Part shown: positions 28,605 through 38,135 of the stretch, one piece after another
Numbering within the stretch: position 1 is the stretch's first letter
How the letters are laid out: each line of letters opens with the position of its first letter
From: Gammaproteobacteria bacterium
GTDB taxonomy: Bacteria; Pseudomonadota; Gammaproteobacteria; Chromatiales; Chromatiaceae
Assembly (NCBI GenBank): GCA_018812525.1
Contig: JAHJDE010000093.1
Coordinates: forward strand, 117,475-181,474
Direction of reading: 5' to 3'
DNA: 64,000 nucleotides
The notes under the pieces: generated by a model
What the model was told of the DNA's origin: nothing
The model's input: the letters and a program-made list of their open reading frames with translations, nothing else
Databases searched by the model: none
Translations under genes and position numbers: made by a program

Positions 28605-29498
28605 ATGAGCGAAAAGTTTGACATCCCATTTAAGAGCAAAGTGGTCCCCGCCGTCCTGGAAGAGGGCGCCCGGATCAGATTCCGTTGCCACAAGGAGATC
28701 TCCTGCTTCAATGCCTGTTGCCGGAACGCCGATATCACTCTGACCCCCTATGATGTGATCCGCCTGAAGCAGCGGTTGGGCCTGGGCTCTGCTGAGGTCC
28801 TCAGGGAACATAGCCTGCCCTTTGAAATGGACAATCATGGGCTTCCCGGCATCAAGATGAAGACTTCGGATAGCGGTGCCTGCCTCTTCATGCGCGAGGG
28901 GGAGGGCTGCTCCGTCTACGAGGACAGGCCTACCGCCTGCCGATACTATCCCATCGCCATGTTGGCCATGAAGCCCAGTGACGAGCCAACCGAAAGGCAT
29001 GCCTATAGCCTGGTCAGGGAGGCCCATTGCAAAGGGCATGAGGAGTCGGCTGAGCAAACCGTTGAGGAATACCGGCGGGCCCAGGGGGTCGCCGAGTACG
29101 ATGAGATCAATCGGGATTTTTACCAGCTCATCCTCAAGAAAAAATCCACAGGTCCTGCGGTGGGCCGTCCCTCCGAGACCAGCCTGCAACTCTTCTTCAT
29201 GGCCTGTTATGACATCGACCGGTTCAAGACCTTTGCCCTGAGCCCATCTTTCCGCGCCTCTTACAAGCTGGATCCGTCGGTATTCGAACAGATCGAAATC
29301 GACGACACCTTTGCCCTGCAATTTTCCATGGCCTTTCTCAAGCAGGTGTTGTTCGGTGAGAAAACCATTGCGGAGCAGGAGGGTGCCTGGGAGAAGCGCG
29401 TTGCCGAGCGCAAGGAAATATGGGAATTACGCCGTCAGGCCGAGATTGCCAGGGCCGAGCAGAAGAAAGAGGAGTTGATGCGGGAAGTGGAGTCCTGA
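28605..29498 (+). CDS. YkgJ family cysteine-cluster protein
   Basis: A 297-residue protein with the CxxxC...CC-type metal-binding arrangement of the YkgJ/UPF0153 family: FRCHKEISCFNACCRNADI near residue 24, then CLFMREGEGCSVYEDRPTACRYYP near 90-115. It probably binds zinc or an iron-sulfur cluster; no enzymatic role is established. The C terminus is a charged helix. It follows the aprA terminator and has no strong ribosome site, so it may be expressed at a lower level from its own promoter. A bidirectional terminator separates it from the convergent hdrB. Its place between apr and qmo-hdr genes suggests a sulfur-related role. Confidence 0.87.
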   Translation: MSEKFDIPFKSKVVPAVLEEGARIRFRCHKEISCFNACCRNADITLTPYDVIRLKQRLGLGSAEVLREHSLPFEMDNHGLPGIKMKTSDSGACLFMREGEGCSVYEDRPTACRYYPIAMLAMKPSDEPTERHAYSLVREAHCKGHEESAEQTVEEYRRAQGVAEYDEINRDFYQLILKKKSTGPAVGRPSETSLQLFFMACYDIDRFKTFALSPSFRASYKLDPSVFEQIEIDDTFALQFSMAFLKQVLFGEKTIAEQEGAWEKRVAERKEIWELRRQAEIARAEQKKEELMREVES

Positions 29499-29570
29499 GC
29501 ATCCAGCAAGCCGAAGATTCAGGATTGAGGTGAAAAAACCCCGGGTCAATTTCTGGACAGCCTGACCCTG

Positions 29571-29603
29571 AAAAAAAGGCCCTCATAATGAGGGCCTTTT
29601 TTT
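29571..29603. terminator. Bidirectional terminator between apr side and qmo-hdr operon
   Basis: A 33-base perfect palindrome with 16-base arms (seven A, GGCCCTCAT and its mirror, seven T) works in both directions. It ends the plus-strand YkgJ transcript and the minus-strand qmoA-qmoB-hdrC-hdrB transcript. Confidence 0.93.
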
Positions 29604-29623
29604 GAGCCGCTTGCGACCGTCTG

Positions 29624-30523
29624 TTATTTCTTGGCGATCTCTTCCAGTTGCTTGGCGGAAACCACCTGTCCGTCCAGTGCGGCATCCTTGGCGGAACGGC
29701 CGAAGGCAACGGCCATCAGGCTGGAGTAATAGACCACGGGCATCTTGAACTTGGTGCCATAGGTACTATTGATCTGGTCCTGATAGATCTCCACATTGGC
29801 CTGGCAGAGGGGGCAGGGGGTGACGATCATGTCGGCGCCATGGTCATAGGCGGCCTCGATGATGCCCTTGATCATCTCCTGGGATTTCTCCGGTTCAGAG
29901 AAGGCCAGGGCGCCGCCGCAGCACTGCACCTTCTTTTCATAGGTCGGGATCGATTCGGCACCCAGGGTCTCGACCAGCCGGTCCAGATAGAGGGGGTTCT
30001 CGTAGGACTCGCCGGCGATGCCGAAGGGGCGGTTGGTCTGGCAGCCGACATAGCCCGCGATCTTAAGGCCCTCCAATGGCTTCTTGACCTTGGAGCCTAT
30101 CTCCGCATACCCGATGTCTTCCACCAGGACTTCCGCCATGTGCTTGATCGGTGTGGCATTGTTGAGCTTGAGTCCGGCCTCTGCCAAGGCCTGGCTGGCC
30201 TCTGCCATCAGTGCGCCATCGTGGTGGAAGCGCTCGGCGGCCTCGCGCGTCGCAAGCCAGCAGGCCGCGCAGGTTGCCACTATGTCCTGTCCGGCATTGT
30301 GTTGCTCGGAAAGGGCGATGTTACGGGCCGAAAGGGCCAGCCGAGGCAGGACGCCGCCTCCGCCGTAGCCGATGGATGCCGCACAGCAGTTCCAGTCAGG
30401 GATCTCGTTGAGCTTGATATCAAGCTCCTCGCACATGGTCTGGACGGAGACCAGATAGTTCGAGGAGGATGCGCCCTTCTGGGAGGAACAGCCCGGATAG
30501 AAGGAATATTCACGCTTTGCCAT
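29624..30523 (-). CDS. hdrB: HdrB-like CCG-domain subunit
   Basis: Heterodisulfide reductase B-like protein with two cysteine-rich CCG modules: FYPGCSS...DWNCCAAS...CAAC and GYVGCQT...VQCCGGA...CPLC. In HdrB these bind two non-cubane [4Fe-4S] clusters, so this subunit is probably the terminal electron site. The frame opens at 30571, but ATG 30523 (MAKREYSFYPGC) is the likely start, giving 299 residues just after the hdrC stop. Last gene of the qmoA-qmoB-hdrC-hdrB operon. No transmembrane segment is visible. Confidence 0.93.
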   Translation of the reverse strand: MAKREYSFYPGCSSQKGASSSNYLVSVQTMCEELDIKLNEIPDWNCCAASIGYGGGGVLPRLALSARNIALSEQHNAGQDIVATCAACWLATREAAERFHHDGALMAEASQALAEAGLKLNNATPIKHMAEVLVEDIGYAEIGSKVKKPLEGLKIAGYVGCQTNRPFGIAGESYENPLYLDRLVETLGAESIPTYEKKVQCCGGALAFSEPEKSQEMIKGIIEAAYDHGADMIVTPCPLCQANVEIYQDQINSTYGTKFKMPVVYYSSLMAVAFGRSAKDAALDGQVVSAKQLEEIAKK

Positions 30524-30536
30524 CAGTGCCGTCTCC

Positions 30537-31163
30537 TCATTTACCGTATTTCGCGATGCGCGCGTCTTCAAGTTCCTGCGCCTTTCTGATCATCTTTTGC
30601 AGGCCGGAAACATCCTTGACGCCGTGGCCGCCGAAGAATTCGACAGCGTTCATGCGCTTGGCCTTTATCATGTTCTGCCCCAGTTTCATGTTGGCCAGGG
30701 AGTTCTTGATGCCCTGCACAAAGCCATCCTTGTAATAGAGGGAGAGGCCAAGCTTCAGTTCGTTGACTCGGCCGGCCTTCATCATGTTGTCCCAGAAAAT
30801 CTGGGCGAATGCCATGGTCGGCTGTCCCTTTGGTGCCAGGCCAAGGCGTCTCGCATAATGGGCCAGGCCGTGCATGATGTGGGTGATGGGCAGCTCGCGG
30901 GGACAGCGGACGATGCAGTTGTAGCAGGAGGTGCACATCCACATCGCGTCGGAGCTGAGCACTGCCTCGCGCTGGCCGGCACGGATCATCATGAAGATTT
31001 CCTGCGGGGGGTGTGCCCAGTGCTTGCCGAGGGGGCAAGAACCCGAGCAGACGCCACACTGCATGCACATCTTCACCCATTCGCCTTCTTCGACATTTGC
31101 TTCGACTTCCTTGAGGAAGCTGTTGCGATACTTTTCGATCATGTTTTGATTGAGGTCGCTCAT
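30537..31163 (-). CDS. hdrC: HdrC-like iron-sulfur subunit
   Basis: Small ferredoxin-like subunit of 208 residues with two [4Fe-4S] motifs, CMQCGVCSGSCP near residue 36 and CTSCYNCIVRCP near 76, and a helical C terminus. It links QmoB/HdrA-like flavoprotein to HdrB. It lies 12 bases after qmoB and is followed by hdrB. No membrane helices are present, unlike the fused cytochrome b-type QmoC. Confidence 0.93.
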   Translation of the reverse strand: MSDLNQNMIEKYRNSFLKEVEANVEEGEWVKMCMQCGVCSGSCPLGKHWAHPPQEIFMMIRAGQREAVLSSDAMWMCTSCYNCIVRCPRELPITHIMHGLAHYARRLGLAPKGQPTMAFAQIFWDNMMKAGRVNELKLGLSLYYKDGFVQGIKNSLANMKLGQNMIKAKRMNAVEFFGGHGVKDVSGLQKMIRKAQELEDARIAKYGK

Positions 31164-31175
31164 CTGCGGGCTCCC

Positions 31176-33458
31176 TTAGAACTTGAACGGGCTTTGGCCG
31201 ATACGGGCGATGGTATCGGCCATATCGTTAATCAGCTTGGGTGCGCGCTCTATGTCGGTGATAGCCACTTCGTAGAGAGCGACACGCTCGGGTTCGAGGT
31301 TGAGCGAGGAGAGGGTATCCCCGACCTTGCTCATGCGCTCGGCAGCTATGGCGGAACCCCGCACAAAGTGACACTGGTAGTCGTCGTCACGGCGGCAACC
31401 CATCAACACCACGCCATCGTAACCGCTGTTCAGCGAGTCGGTAATCCAGGAGAGGTTGATTGACCCCAGGCAGCGAACCGGGATGACGCGCGCCCAGGGG
31501 GTTAGCTCCCTGCCCGACATGGATGCCTGGTCGAGGGCCGGATAGGCATCGTTTTCACAGGCGAACACCAGGACGCGCGGCTTTTCGGCGAACTCGTCCG
31601 GGATATTGCAGTTCTTGATCTGCTGATTGACCGATTCGACCGAATAGTTCTCGAAGGAGATGACGCGGACTGGGCAGGCACCCATGCAGGTCCCGCAACG
31701 GCGGCAGCGGGCCTCGTTGTAGAGTGGGTAGCCCTTATCATCCTCATTGATGGCGCCAAAGGGGCATTCAACCGTGCAGCGTTTGCATTGGGTGCAGCCT
31801 TCCTTGCGGAAACTGGGGAAACTCAGATCGCCGGAACGGGGATGGGCCGCGCGGCCAAGACCGGCGTTTTCAACCGCCTGGATTGCCTTCATGGCGGCGC
31901 CGGCGGCATCATCCATGGCCTGCTGGATGTCCATGGGTCGACGCACGGGGCCAGCGGCGTAGATGCCGGTGCGCCGGGTCTCATAGGGGAAACAGATGAA
32001 GTGGGAGTCGGTAAATCCGTGACGCAGGTGCGGCAGGTCTGTACCTTGACGGTAGCTGAGATTCAGGATGGACGGCGGGGCCACTTCCAGTGCCTTTCTC
32101 AGCGTCTCTTTCTCGCTGGAGCCTTCCGCAGCCTCATCGAAGGCGAGTTGGGCATAGGGATCGGGGCCGGAATTGGCGACAATGCCAGTGGCCAGAACCA
32201 CCAGGTCACAGGTTATTTCAGTGGCTTCGTTCAGGATCAGGTCCTGGAACCTGACCAACAGGCTGCTGCCTGGAACAACCTCAGTGGCCTTGCCCTTGGA
32301 GAAGGTCACCATCTTCTGCTGGCCGGCGCGGTAGAAGTCTTCACCGGCCGCGCCAGGGGTGCGTAGGTCATCAAAGAGGATGGTGGCGTCGCAGCCGGGA
32401 TTCTGGTCCTTGAAATAGATCGCCTGCTTGATGGAAGTGGTACAGCAGAAGCCGGAGCAGTAAGGGAGGTGTGCCTCCCTCTCGGACCGTTGCCCGGCGC
32501 ACTGGATGAAGGCGACGCTCTGAACCTCTTTTCCATCGGACGGACGCCTGATCGGGCCGTTGCCGGCCTCTTTCGCCAGCTGTTCCAGTTCCAGGTTGGT
32601 GACCACGTCGGGGCTCGCGCCGTAGGCAAATTCGCCGAGCTGGCCGGCATCGTATGGCTTGAAGCCCGAAGCCTGGATGATGGCGCCGAAGTCGGCGGAA
32701 ATGGTCGGGCCGGAGGCGGTAGCAATTTCTACGGAGAAACGACCGGGCGCGCCGGAGGTCTTGGCTACTGTGCTATTAAGCTGCACCGAGATGTTGCCGG
32801 CAGATTCAATGCGCGTGATCAGCTCAGCGACATTGTTGTCGACCGGCTGCGGCAGATCGGCGGTGCGGCTGTTGGTGGTGCCAATGGCTGCGGCGCGATG
32901 GGGTACCCGCTTGTGCAGAAGGGCGGCATGGCCACCCAGGGCACCGCTTTTCTCGACCAAGGTGACTGGGTAGCCCGCCGCGGCGGCTTCCAGAGACGCA
33001 GTCATGCCGGTTACGCCACCACCCACGACCAGGATGTTTTTGTTCAGGCTTTGCTCGCCAGAGGATGAGGGTTTGTTGATGGTCCTCAGCTCGGCGCAGG
33101 CCATGCGGATGTAATCCTCGGCCATCTCTTGGGTTGTTTCGCCGTTTTCGTCCGTTGCGGGGCGTACCCAGATGACCCCTTCACGCAGATTGGCGCGGGT
33201 CATGGCCGCCTCGGGGAAGTTGAAGGCCTCGACCTTGGCGCGGCGAGAGCAGGCGGCGATCATGATATGGGTGGCGCCTTCGGTGATGTCGTCCTTGATC
33301 ATCTTTACGCCCTCGGCGTTGCACAGCATCTCGTGCTGCTTGCACTCCTGGAGTTTGCCTTCACGTTTTGCGGTGGACAAGAGCTGTTTGGCATCAAGGC
33401 GATCGCCAATGCCGCATCCGGTGCAGAGGTAACCCACTAATTTCTTTTCGGCAGACAC
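31176..33458 (-). CDS. qmoB: QmoB-like HdrA/MvhD flavoprotein
   Basis: A 760-residue protein with an HdrA-like core and a C-terminal MvhD/FlpD-type domain. Features in order: N-terminal CTGCGIGD; FAD-binding VVGGGVTGMTASLEAAAAG near 145; a Cys-rich CSGFCCTTS; a double [4Fe-4S] ferredoxin with CTQCKRCTVECP and CRRCGTCMGACP near 560-600; and an MvhD-like tail with VRCLGSINLSW and MGCRRDDDYQC. The start is a GTG at 33458 with GGAGGG upstream. It follows qmoA by 3 bases. In known Qmo complexes it passes electrons between APS reductase and the quinone side and may bifurcate. Confidence 0.93.
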   Translation of the reverse strand: MSAEKKLVGYLCTGCGIGDRLDAKQLLSTAKREGKLQECKQHEMLCNAEGVKMIKDDITEGATHIMIAACSRRAKVEAFNFPEAAMTRANLREGVIWVRPATDENGETTQEMAEDYIRMACAELRTINKPSSSGEQSLNKNILVVGGGVTGMTASLEAAAAGYPVTLVEKSGALGGHAALLHKRVPHRAAAIGTTNSRTADLPQPVDNNVAELITRIESAGNISVQLNSTVAKTSGAPGRFSVEIATASGPTISADFGAIIQASGFKPYDAGQLGEFAYGASPDVVTNLELEQLAKEAGNGPIRRPSDGKEVQSVAFIQCAGQRSEREAHLPYCSGFCCTTSIKQAIYFKDQNPGCDATILFDDLRTPGAAGEDFYRAGQQKMVTFSKGKATEVVPGSSLLVRFQDLILNEATEITCDLVVLATGIVANSGPDPYAQLAFDEAAEGSSEKETLRKALEVAPPSILNLSYRQGTDLPHLRHGFTDSHFICFPYETRRTGIYAAGPVRRPMDIQQAMDDAAGAAMKAIQAVENAGLGRAAHPRSGDLSFPSFRKEGCTQCKRCTVECPFGAINEDDKGYPLYNEARCRRCGTCMGACPVRVISFENYSVESVNQQIKNCNIPDEFAEKPRVLVFACENDAYPALDQASMSGRELTPWARVIPVRCLGSINLSWITDSLNSGYDGVVLMGCRRDDDYQCHFVRGSAIAAERMSKVGDTLSSLNLEPERVALYEVAITDIERAPKLINDMADTIARIGQSPFKF

Positions 33459-33461
33459 TGT

Positions 33462-34742
33462 TTAGCCCTCCGTTCCGGCGACTCGGTTAACGACTTGGAT
33501 GGCGCGAAGAGCGGCCCCGGTGGCATGCTGGACGGAACGGTTTACGTCCAGGGCGTCGGAGGCGCTGCCGGCGGCGAAAACGCCACCGTTTTCCGATGCG
33601 GGCTCGATGAAGCCCTCGCGGTTGATCACGATAGGGACCGGGAAGCTGCCCGCTTCGACGCTGGGTTCCATGCCAACGGCCAGGACCACCAGGTCATGGG
33701 TGTTGGCATAACGATGGTAGCCCTCGGTGTTGACGCCGTGCAGGACCGGGTTAGCCTCCTTGTCCTGAGTGACGGAGGCTACCTTGGACTTGATGAAGCT
33801 GACATTGTCCTTGGCCTTGACCTTGGCATAGAAATCCTCGAACCGGTCAATGGCGCGGATATCAATGTAGTAGACGCTGACCGTTGCGTCGGCGTAGGCA
33901 TCGGTCACGTAATGGCACTGCTTCAGGGTTGCCATGCAACAGATACGCGAGCAGTGGAGCAGGTGATTGCGGTCACGAGAGCCGGCGCACTGGATGAAGG
34001 CGACATTCTTCGCCTCTTTGCCGTCGGAGGGACGGATGATCCTGCCGCCGGTGGGACCGCTGGGGTCGGCCATGCGCTCGAATTCGACATTGGTGATGAC
34101 GTTCGAGAAGCGGTCATAGCCATAGGGCTGGATCCGAGCGGCATCATAGGGCTTCCAGCCCGTCGCCCAGACCACGGCGCCGCAGGGAATGCTGATTTCC
34201 TCATCCTGCATATCGAGGTCGATGGCGTTGTATTTGCAGGCGTCCTTGGCCTTTTGCGCCTCATCGGACCCCAACATAGCGGGATCGATGACGTACCGCA
34301 TGGGGTGGGCCATGGTGTTCGGCAGGTAGGCGCCCTTACGCTTGCTCAGGCCGTAGTCGAATTCGTTGGGGAATTCGGCGCTGACCGCCTTGCCGCACTC
34401 GCCGCAGGCCGTGCAGTTCTCGTTCACATAACGGGGGTTGATCTTGACGGTGGCGGTATAGCTGCCCGCCTCGCCGCTGAGTCCGGTAACCTCGGCCATG
34501 GTCAGAATGGTCAGGTTGGGGTTCATCTTGGCGCGGCGTTGATTGATCTCCAGACCACAGGCAGGGAAGCACAGCTTGGGGAAATACTTGTGAAGCTGGC
34601 TTACACGGCCGCCCAGGTAGGGGCGTTTTTCAACCAGAACGACCTGCTTCCCGGTTTCAGCGGCTTCCAGGGCGGCCGTCATGCCGCTGATGCCACCGCC
34701 TACCACCAGAATGGTCTGATTGGTTGCGACTACTTCCGTCAT
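33462..34742 (-). CDS. qmoA: QmoA-like HdrA flavoprotein
   Basis: First gene of the complex that exchanges electrons with AprBA. The 426-residue protein has the FAD-binding ILVVGGGISGMTAALEAAE near residue 10, a Cys-rich site FPACGLEINQRR and CTACGECGK near 133, and RICCMATLKQC. GGAGGG precedes its ATG at good spacing. A candidate promoter on the minus strand is TTGTGC-N18-TATACG, centred near 34,960, giving a leader of about 200 bases. Transcribed towards aprBA. Confidence 0.94.
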   Translation of the reverse strand: MTEVVATNQTILVVGGGISGMTAALEAAETGKQVVLVEKRPYLGGRVSQLHKYFPKLCFPACGLEINQRRAKMNPNLTILTMAEVTGLSGEAGSYTATVKINPRYVNENCTACGECGKAVSAEFPNEFDYGLSKRKGAYLPNTMAHPMRYVIDPAMLGSDEAQKAKDACKYNAIDLDMQDEEISIPCGAVVWATGWKPYDAARIQPYGYDRFSNVITNVEFERMADPSGPTGGRIIRPSDGKEAKNVAFIQCAGSRDRNHLLHCSRICCMATLKQCHYVTDAYADATVSVYYIDIRAIDRFEDFYAKVKAKDNVSFIKSKVASVTQDKEANPVLHGVNTEGYHRYANTHDLVVLAVGMEPSVEAGSFPVPIVINREGFIEPASENGGVFAAGSASDALDVNRSVQHATGAALRAIQVVNRVAGTEG

Positions 34743-35069
34743 GGATAACCCTCCGTCACGGATTTGGATTTAGGCTTGTAGCGACGGGGTAGGGCCTATA
34801 GAATCCCGACATCATCGCTTGGTTATTTTCAGGATGGGGCGCTGATCCCCCCTGATTTTTGAACTGCCAACCATACTCCCCTTCCTCGCGCCCCGCCATA
34901 AGGTAGCTGCAGAAGTTTGATCGAAATTTCAAATACGCTGATAGAACTTGCGTATAGTCTGAGGGCTCAGCAATGCACAAGGCTGTTCATGTCCTCAAGC
35001 CCGAGGAAAACCCCATCGCCGATGGCGGGGGGTGCTGAGCGCGGTCAACGCACTCCCCGCCTCGATTTT
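34743..35069. other. Intergenic region upstream of qmoA
   Basis: The 327 bases between qmoA and the phosphoesterase gene, both on the minus strand. I see only the possible qmoA promoter, an imperfect GC-rich stem around 35024-35060 downstream of the phosphoesterase stop, and no credible gene. A 74-codon frame at 34756-34980 has no ribosome site or recognisable motif. Confidence 0.5.
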
Positions 35070-36008
35070 CTAGGCACAGCGCAAGCGGTGCAGCGTCACC
35101 TCTGGCGGGCAATTCAGGCGAACACTGACGATACAGGTCCCCGCACCGACCGAGGTATAGCCAAGCATGTCGTGATAGTGCCAGGGGCCGGAACCCATCT
35201 GCCGTGGGCATTTTGCGTCAAGCGTGACCGGTACCCCGCCGGGAAGGCAGATCTGGCCGCCGTGGGTGTGGCCACAGAGCATCAGATCGAAACCTGCATG
35301 GGCGGCTTGGCGATAGATCTCCGGGGTATGGGAGAGGAGGATTGATACCGCCTCAGGGGGGACATCCCGGGCTGCCTTCTGGATATTGTCGACACGGTAG
35401 TAATGGGCGTCGTCTATACCCACCAGATAGATCCATTCATCACCACGCTCCAGGCGAATGGCGTCATTGAGCAAGACGCTCACCCCCATCCCCTCCAGCC
35501 CCGGCAACATGCGGATGCTGTCGTGGTTGCCGAGTACGCCATAGATGGGATTGTGCAGGCGGGCGCAGAGGATCTCCATGCCGCGCAAGGCCTCATCGAT
35601 GGGGCCATAGGTCTTGGCGCGGTAGTCGCCGGTCAGCACGCAAAGATCGTACTCCAGTTCACCGGCCAGAGCGGCCAGTGCCTGCATGGCCGGTGGGTTC
35701 ATGTCGGCGTGCAGGTCGCTGATGTGCAGCAGCGTGAGGCCCTCGAATGTCTGGGGCAGGCCCCTGATGGGCACCTCGTTGAGCCTCACCTGGATATCGA
35801 GGGTGTTGCGCCAGCCGCGCTTGTAAAGGCCCGCGGCCCGCAGAGTTTTGCGAATCAGAGAATGGACCGAGTACCAGTTTTCAGGGTGGAAGAAGTTGAT
35901 CCCGCCGCCGAAGATGCGCGGCTCAGACTCGGACTCAATGCCCAGCCGCTGGCGGGCATGGAGCCGACCGAGGCGCCGTTCAAGCTGTTCGAGCAGATCC
36001 TGTTCCAT
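35070..36008 (-). CDS. Metallophosphoesterase (YaeI/YkuE-like)
   Basis: Calcineurin-like phosphoesterase with all metal motifs: HISDLHAD near residue 110, GDYRAK, GNHD near 178, LLSHTPE and CGHTHGGQ near 265. No export signal or membrane segment is evident. The frame opens at 36113, but the ATG at 36008 (MEQDLLEQLERRLGR) gives a cleaner 312-residue protein. The substrate is unknown; related enzymes act on lipid-linked phosphates or nucleotides. It is divergent from the acyltransferase gene. Confidence 0.88.
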   Translation of the reverse strand: MEQDLLEQLERRLGRLHARQRLGIESESEPRIFGGGINFFHPENWYSVHSLIRKTLRAAGLYKRGWRNTLDIQVRLNEVPIRGLPQTFEGLTLLHISDLHADMNPPAMQALAALAGELEYDLCVLTGDYRAKTYGPIDEALRGMEILCARLHNPIYGVLGNHDSIRMLPGLEGMGVSVLLNDAIRLERGDEWIYLVGIDDAHYYRVDNIQKAARDVPPEAVSILLSHTPEIYRQAAHAGFDLMLCGHTHGGQICLPGGVPVTLDAKCPRQMGSGPWHYHDMLGYTSVGAGTCIVSVRLNCPPEVTLHRLRCA

Positions 36009-36139
36009 ACGTAGCAATCTAGCCTGGAACCGGCATCGAGGCCAGTGGGGGATGGGCTGACAAACGATCAAATGGCCGTTGCAATGCCACATGGGCGGGG
36101 TCATAGTTCCCACGTACTTTGCTATCCATCCAGTCGCCG

Positions 36140-37249
36140 ATGAACAAAGAGACCTCTCTCTATCTGGATCTGGTGCGCTTCGTCAGCGCCTTGCTGGTCT
36201 TGTTCGCCCATTTTTCCATGCCCCGCTTCAGCGATGCTGTCCTCGCGGATCTCTACCCGCTTGGACATGGGGCCGTCATCGTTTTCTTCGTGCTGAGCGG
36301 TTATGTCATCGCCTTTGTAGCCGACACCAAGGAGCGGAATCTCTGTTCCTTTGCCATCAGCCGCTTCGCCCGGCTCTACTCGGTGCTGGTGCCCGCCTTG
36401 TTGTTGGTGCCGCTGCTGGATGCCCTGGGACAGTCGGTCAATGCCCTTGTCTACCTGGATCAGACGCGAAGCTCCTATTTTCTGGGGAGATTCCTCGCCC
36501 ATCTCTTGTTTGTGCAAGAGTTCTGGTGGGGGAGCGTCAGGTATTTCAGTGACGCTCCCCTCTGGTCGCTGGGCTTCGAGTTTTGGTACTACCTGCTCTT
36601 TGCCGTGGCGGTCTACCTGAACGGACGCAAGCGGCTCCTGCTTCTGCTGGCCGGTTGTCTGCTGGCGGGTCCCAAGATATTGGTGCTGATGCCGCCCTGG
36701 CTGCTGGGCGTTGCCCTGTATCATTTCCACCGGGACCGGCAGTTGTCGCCGCTGTCCGCGAGGGTTTGCTTCCTTGGCTCGCTGATCTTGCTGCCGGCGC
36801 TCTTCCCCTATTACAGGGCCATCGATTCCGCCCTGGACGCCTTACTGCCCTGGCTGACCTATGAACGGTTCGGCAATGCGGAGGGCTTCATCACCGACTA
36901 CCTCACCGCCGCCCTGGTGGGGCTCAATATCCTCGGCATCCCCTACCTGCGGTGGGATCTCTTCCGCCGGGGACTGACCGCGCTGGAGCGGCCCATCCGT
37001 TATCTCGCCAATGGCTCCTTCAGCCTCTACGTCTTTCATTTCCCGCTGCTGCTGTTCTGGGCCGCCATCCGCCAGCACAACCCAGAGAATTTCACCGACC
37101 GGGCGATCTTGCTGGTCCTGACCCTGGTCAGTTGTCTGCTGCTGGCCGAGATTACCGAGAAGCGGAAATATCTCTGGAAGCGCGGTTTGACCTGGCTGTC
37201 CCGGATACGTGCCGGGCGCTTGCCCTGTCCCCAAACGTCTGGGGATTAG
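36140..37249 (+). CDS. Acyltransferase 3 family membrane protein
   Basis: Integral membrane O-acyltransferase, probably modifying a surface sugar or lipid. The 369 residues contain about ten hydrophobic segments. The N-terminal motif LDLVRFVSALLVLFAHFSM holds the conserved His. The frame begins at 36119, but ATG 36140 (MNKETSLYLDLVRF) fits the family. Its last ~98 bases overlap, on the opposite strand, the frame of the decayed FHA-GGDEF gene. Confidence 0.9.
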   Translation: MNKETSLYLDLVRFVSALLVLFAHFSMPRFSDAVLADLYPLGHGAVIVFFVLSGYVIAFVADTKERNLCSFAISRFARLYSVLVPALLLVPLLDALGQSVNALVYLDQTRSSYFLGRFLAHLLFVQEFWWGSVRYFSDAPLWSLGFEFWYYLLFAVAVYLNGRKRLLLLLAGCLLAGPKILVLMPPWLLGVALYHFHRDRQLSPLSARVCFLGSLILLPALFPYYRAIDSALDALLPWLTYERFGNAEGFITDYLTAALVGLNILGIPYLRWDLFRRGLTALERPIRYLANGSFSLYVFHFPLLLFWAAIRQHNPENFTDRAILLVLTLVSCLLLAEITEKRKYLWKRGLTWLSRIRAGRLPCPQTSGD

Positions 37250-38135
37250 TGAGGCTATTTCTCCTTCCGGTCGACGCATAGAGGGCGAAATCGGCCTGGT
37301 TGAATAACTCGGCGACATTGCGCATGCCGGCCTTGAATTCCGCGATGCCAATGGAGAGGCTGGTTCTGATCTGATGCTGACCGTAGGGTAGGGGCTTGTC
37401 ATGGAACAGGGCCAGCAAGCGGTCCCCGATCAGCCGGGCCTCCCGGATGGATGATCCTTCCAGCAACAGAACGAATTCGTGCTCCGAATAGCGGGCCAGG
37501 AGATGGGTCTTCCTGAGTCCCTATGTTGTGAATGCGGTGAATACCGCGGACCAGGAGAACATCCTGGATCTGCTCACCGTATTGGCTGGCTATCCCCTCG
37601 ATGGCATCGAAGGTGAACAGGAGCAAGCTCAAGGGAATTTCCTCTGTGGCCGCCTTGCGGAAAGCACGATTGAGGTGCGTATTCAGGACATGCTTGGTAT
37701 GGCAGCCGGTCAGCGCATCCGTTTTGGCCGGATGGTGGCCGTCATCCAGTTCGCCCCGTGCCGGGTCTTTACCGGAGATGAATTTGAGCCGGGTCTTGCC
37801 GACCCTAATGATATCGCCGTTGATGAGCACGGAATCGCTGTCGAGCTTGCGCTCGTTGAGATAGGTGCCGTTGGCGGAACGGACATCGCGCAGGTAGTAG
37901 GAGATGCCGTCATGGATGATCTGGAAATGGCGCCGGGAGAGGTGGCCATCGGAGAGGGGGTTTTCGTTTTCTGGCAGCCGGCCCAAGTCATCACATCCTG
38001 GCACAGGGAGATGACCATCCCCTGCTCAGCGCCCGAAATGACCTGCAAGGCGCCGGGGTTGTTCGCGATGTCCTCCGTGGGACGCGGGTTCGGCCTTGAG
38101 CGTTGCGTGTCGGTACCCGGGTCTATCGCTGTCAT
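37152..38135 (-). pseudogene. Broken FHA-GGDEF signalling protein
   Basis: A phosphopeptide-binding FHA domain joined to a diguanylate-cyclase-like domain, split over three frames. The start is at MTAIDPGTDTQ (38135). Near 37995-38000 the frame shifts and the FHA continues as LGRLPENENPLSDGHLSRRHF then SANGTYLNERKL. The GGDEF part starts DALTGCHTKHVLNTHLNRAF; near 37515 the frame shifts again, continuing LLARYSEHEFVLLLEGSS. The GGDEF signature itself has become SEHEF, so it could not make c-di-GMP even if the frame were restored. The 3' end overlaps the acyltransferase gene. Sequencing error could explain the frameshifts but not the motif loss. Confidence 0.8.

Noticed and set aside
33495..34748. 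Open frame of 417 codons on the plus strand opposite qmoA
   Set aside because: It is antisense to a well-supported gene, low in complexity with many Gly and Asp, and without family motifs.
34756..34980. Open frame of 74 codons upstream of qmoA on the same strand
   Set aside because: No ribosome site or motif; it contains the likely qmoA promoter region.
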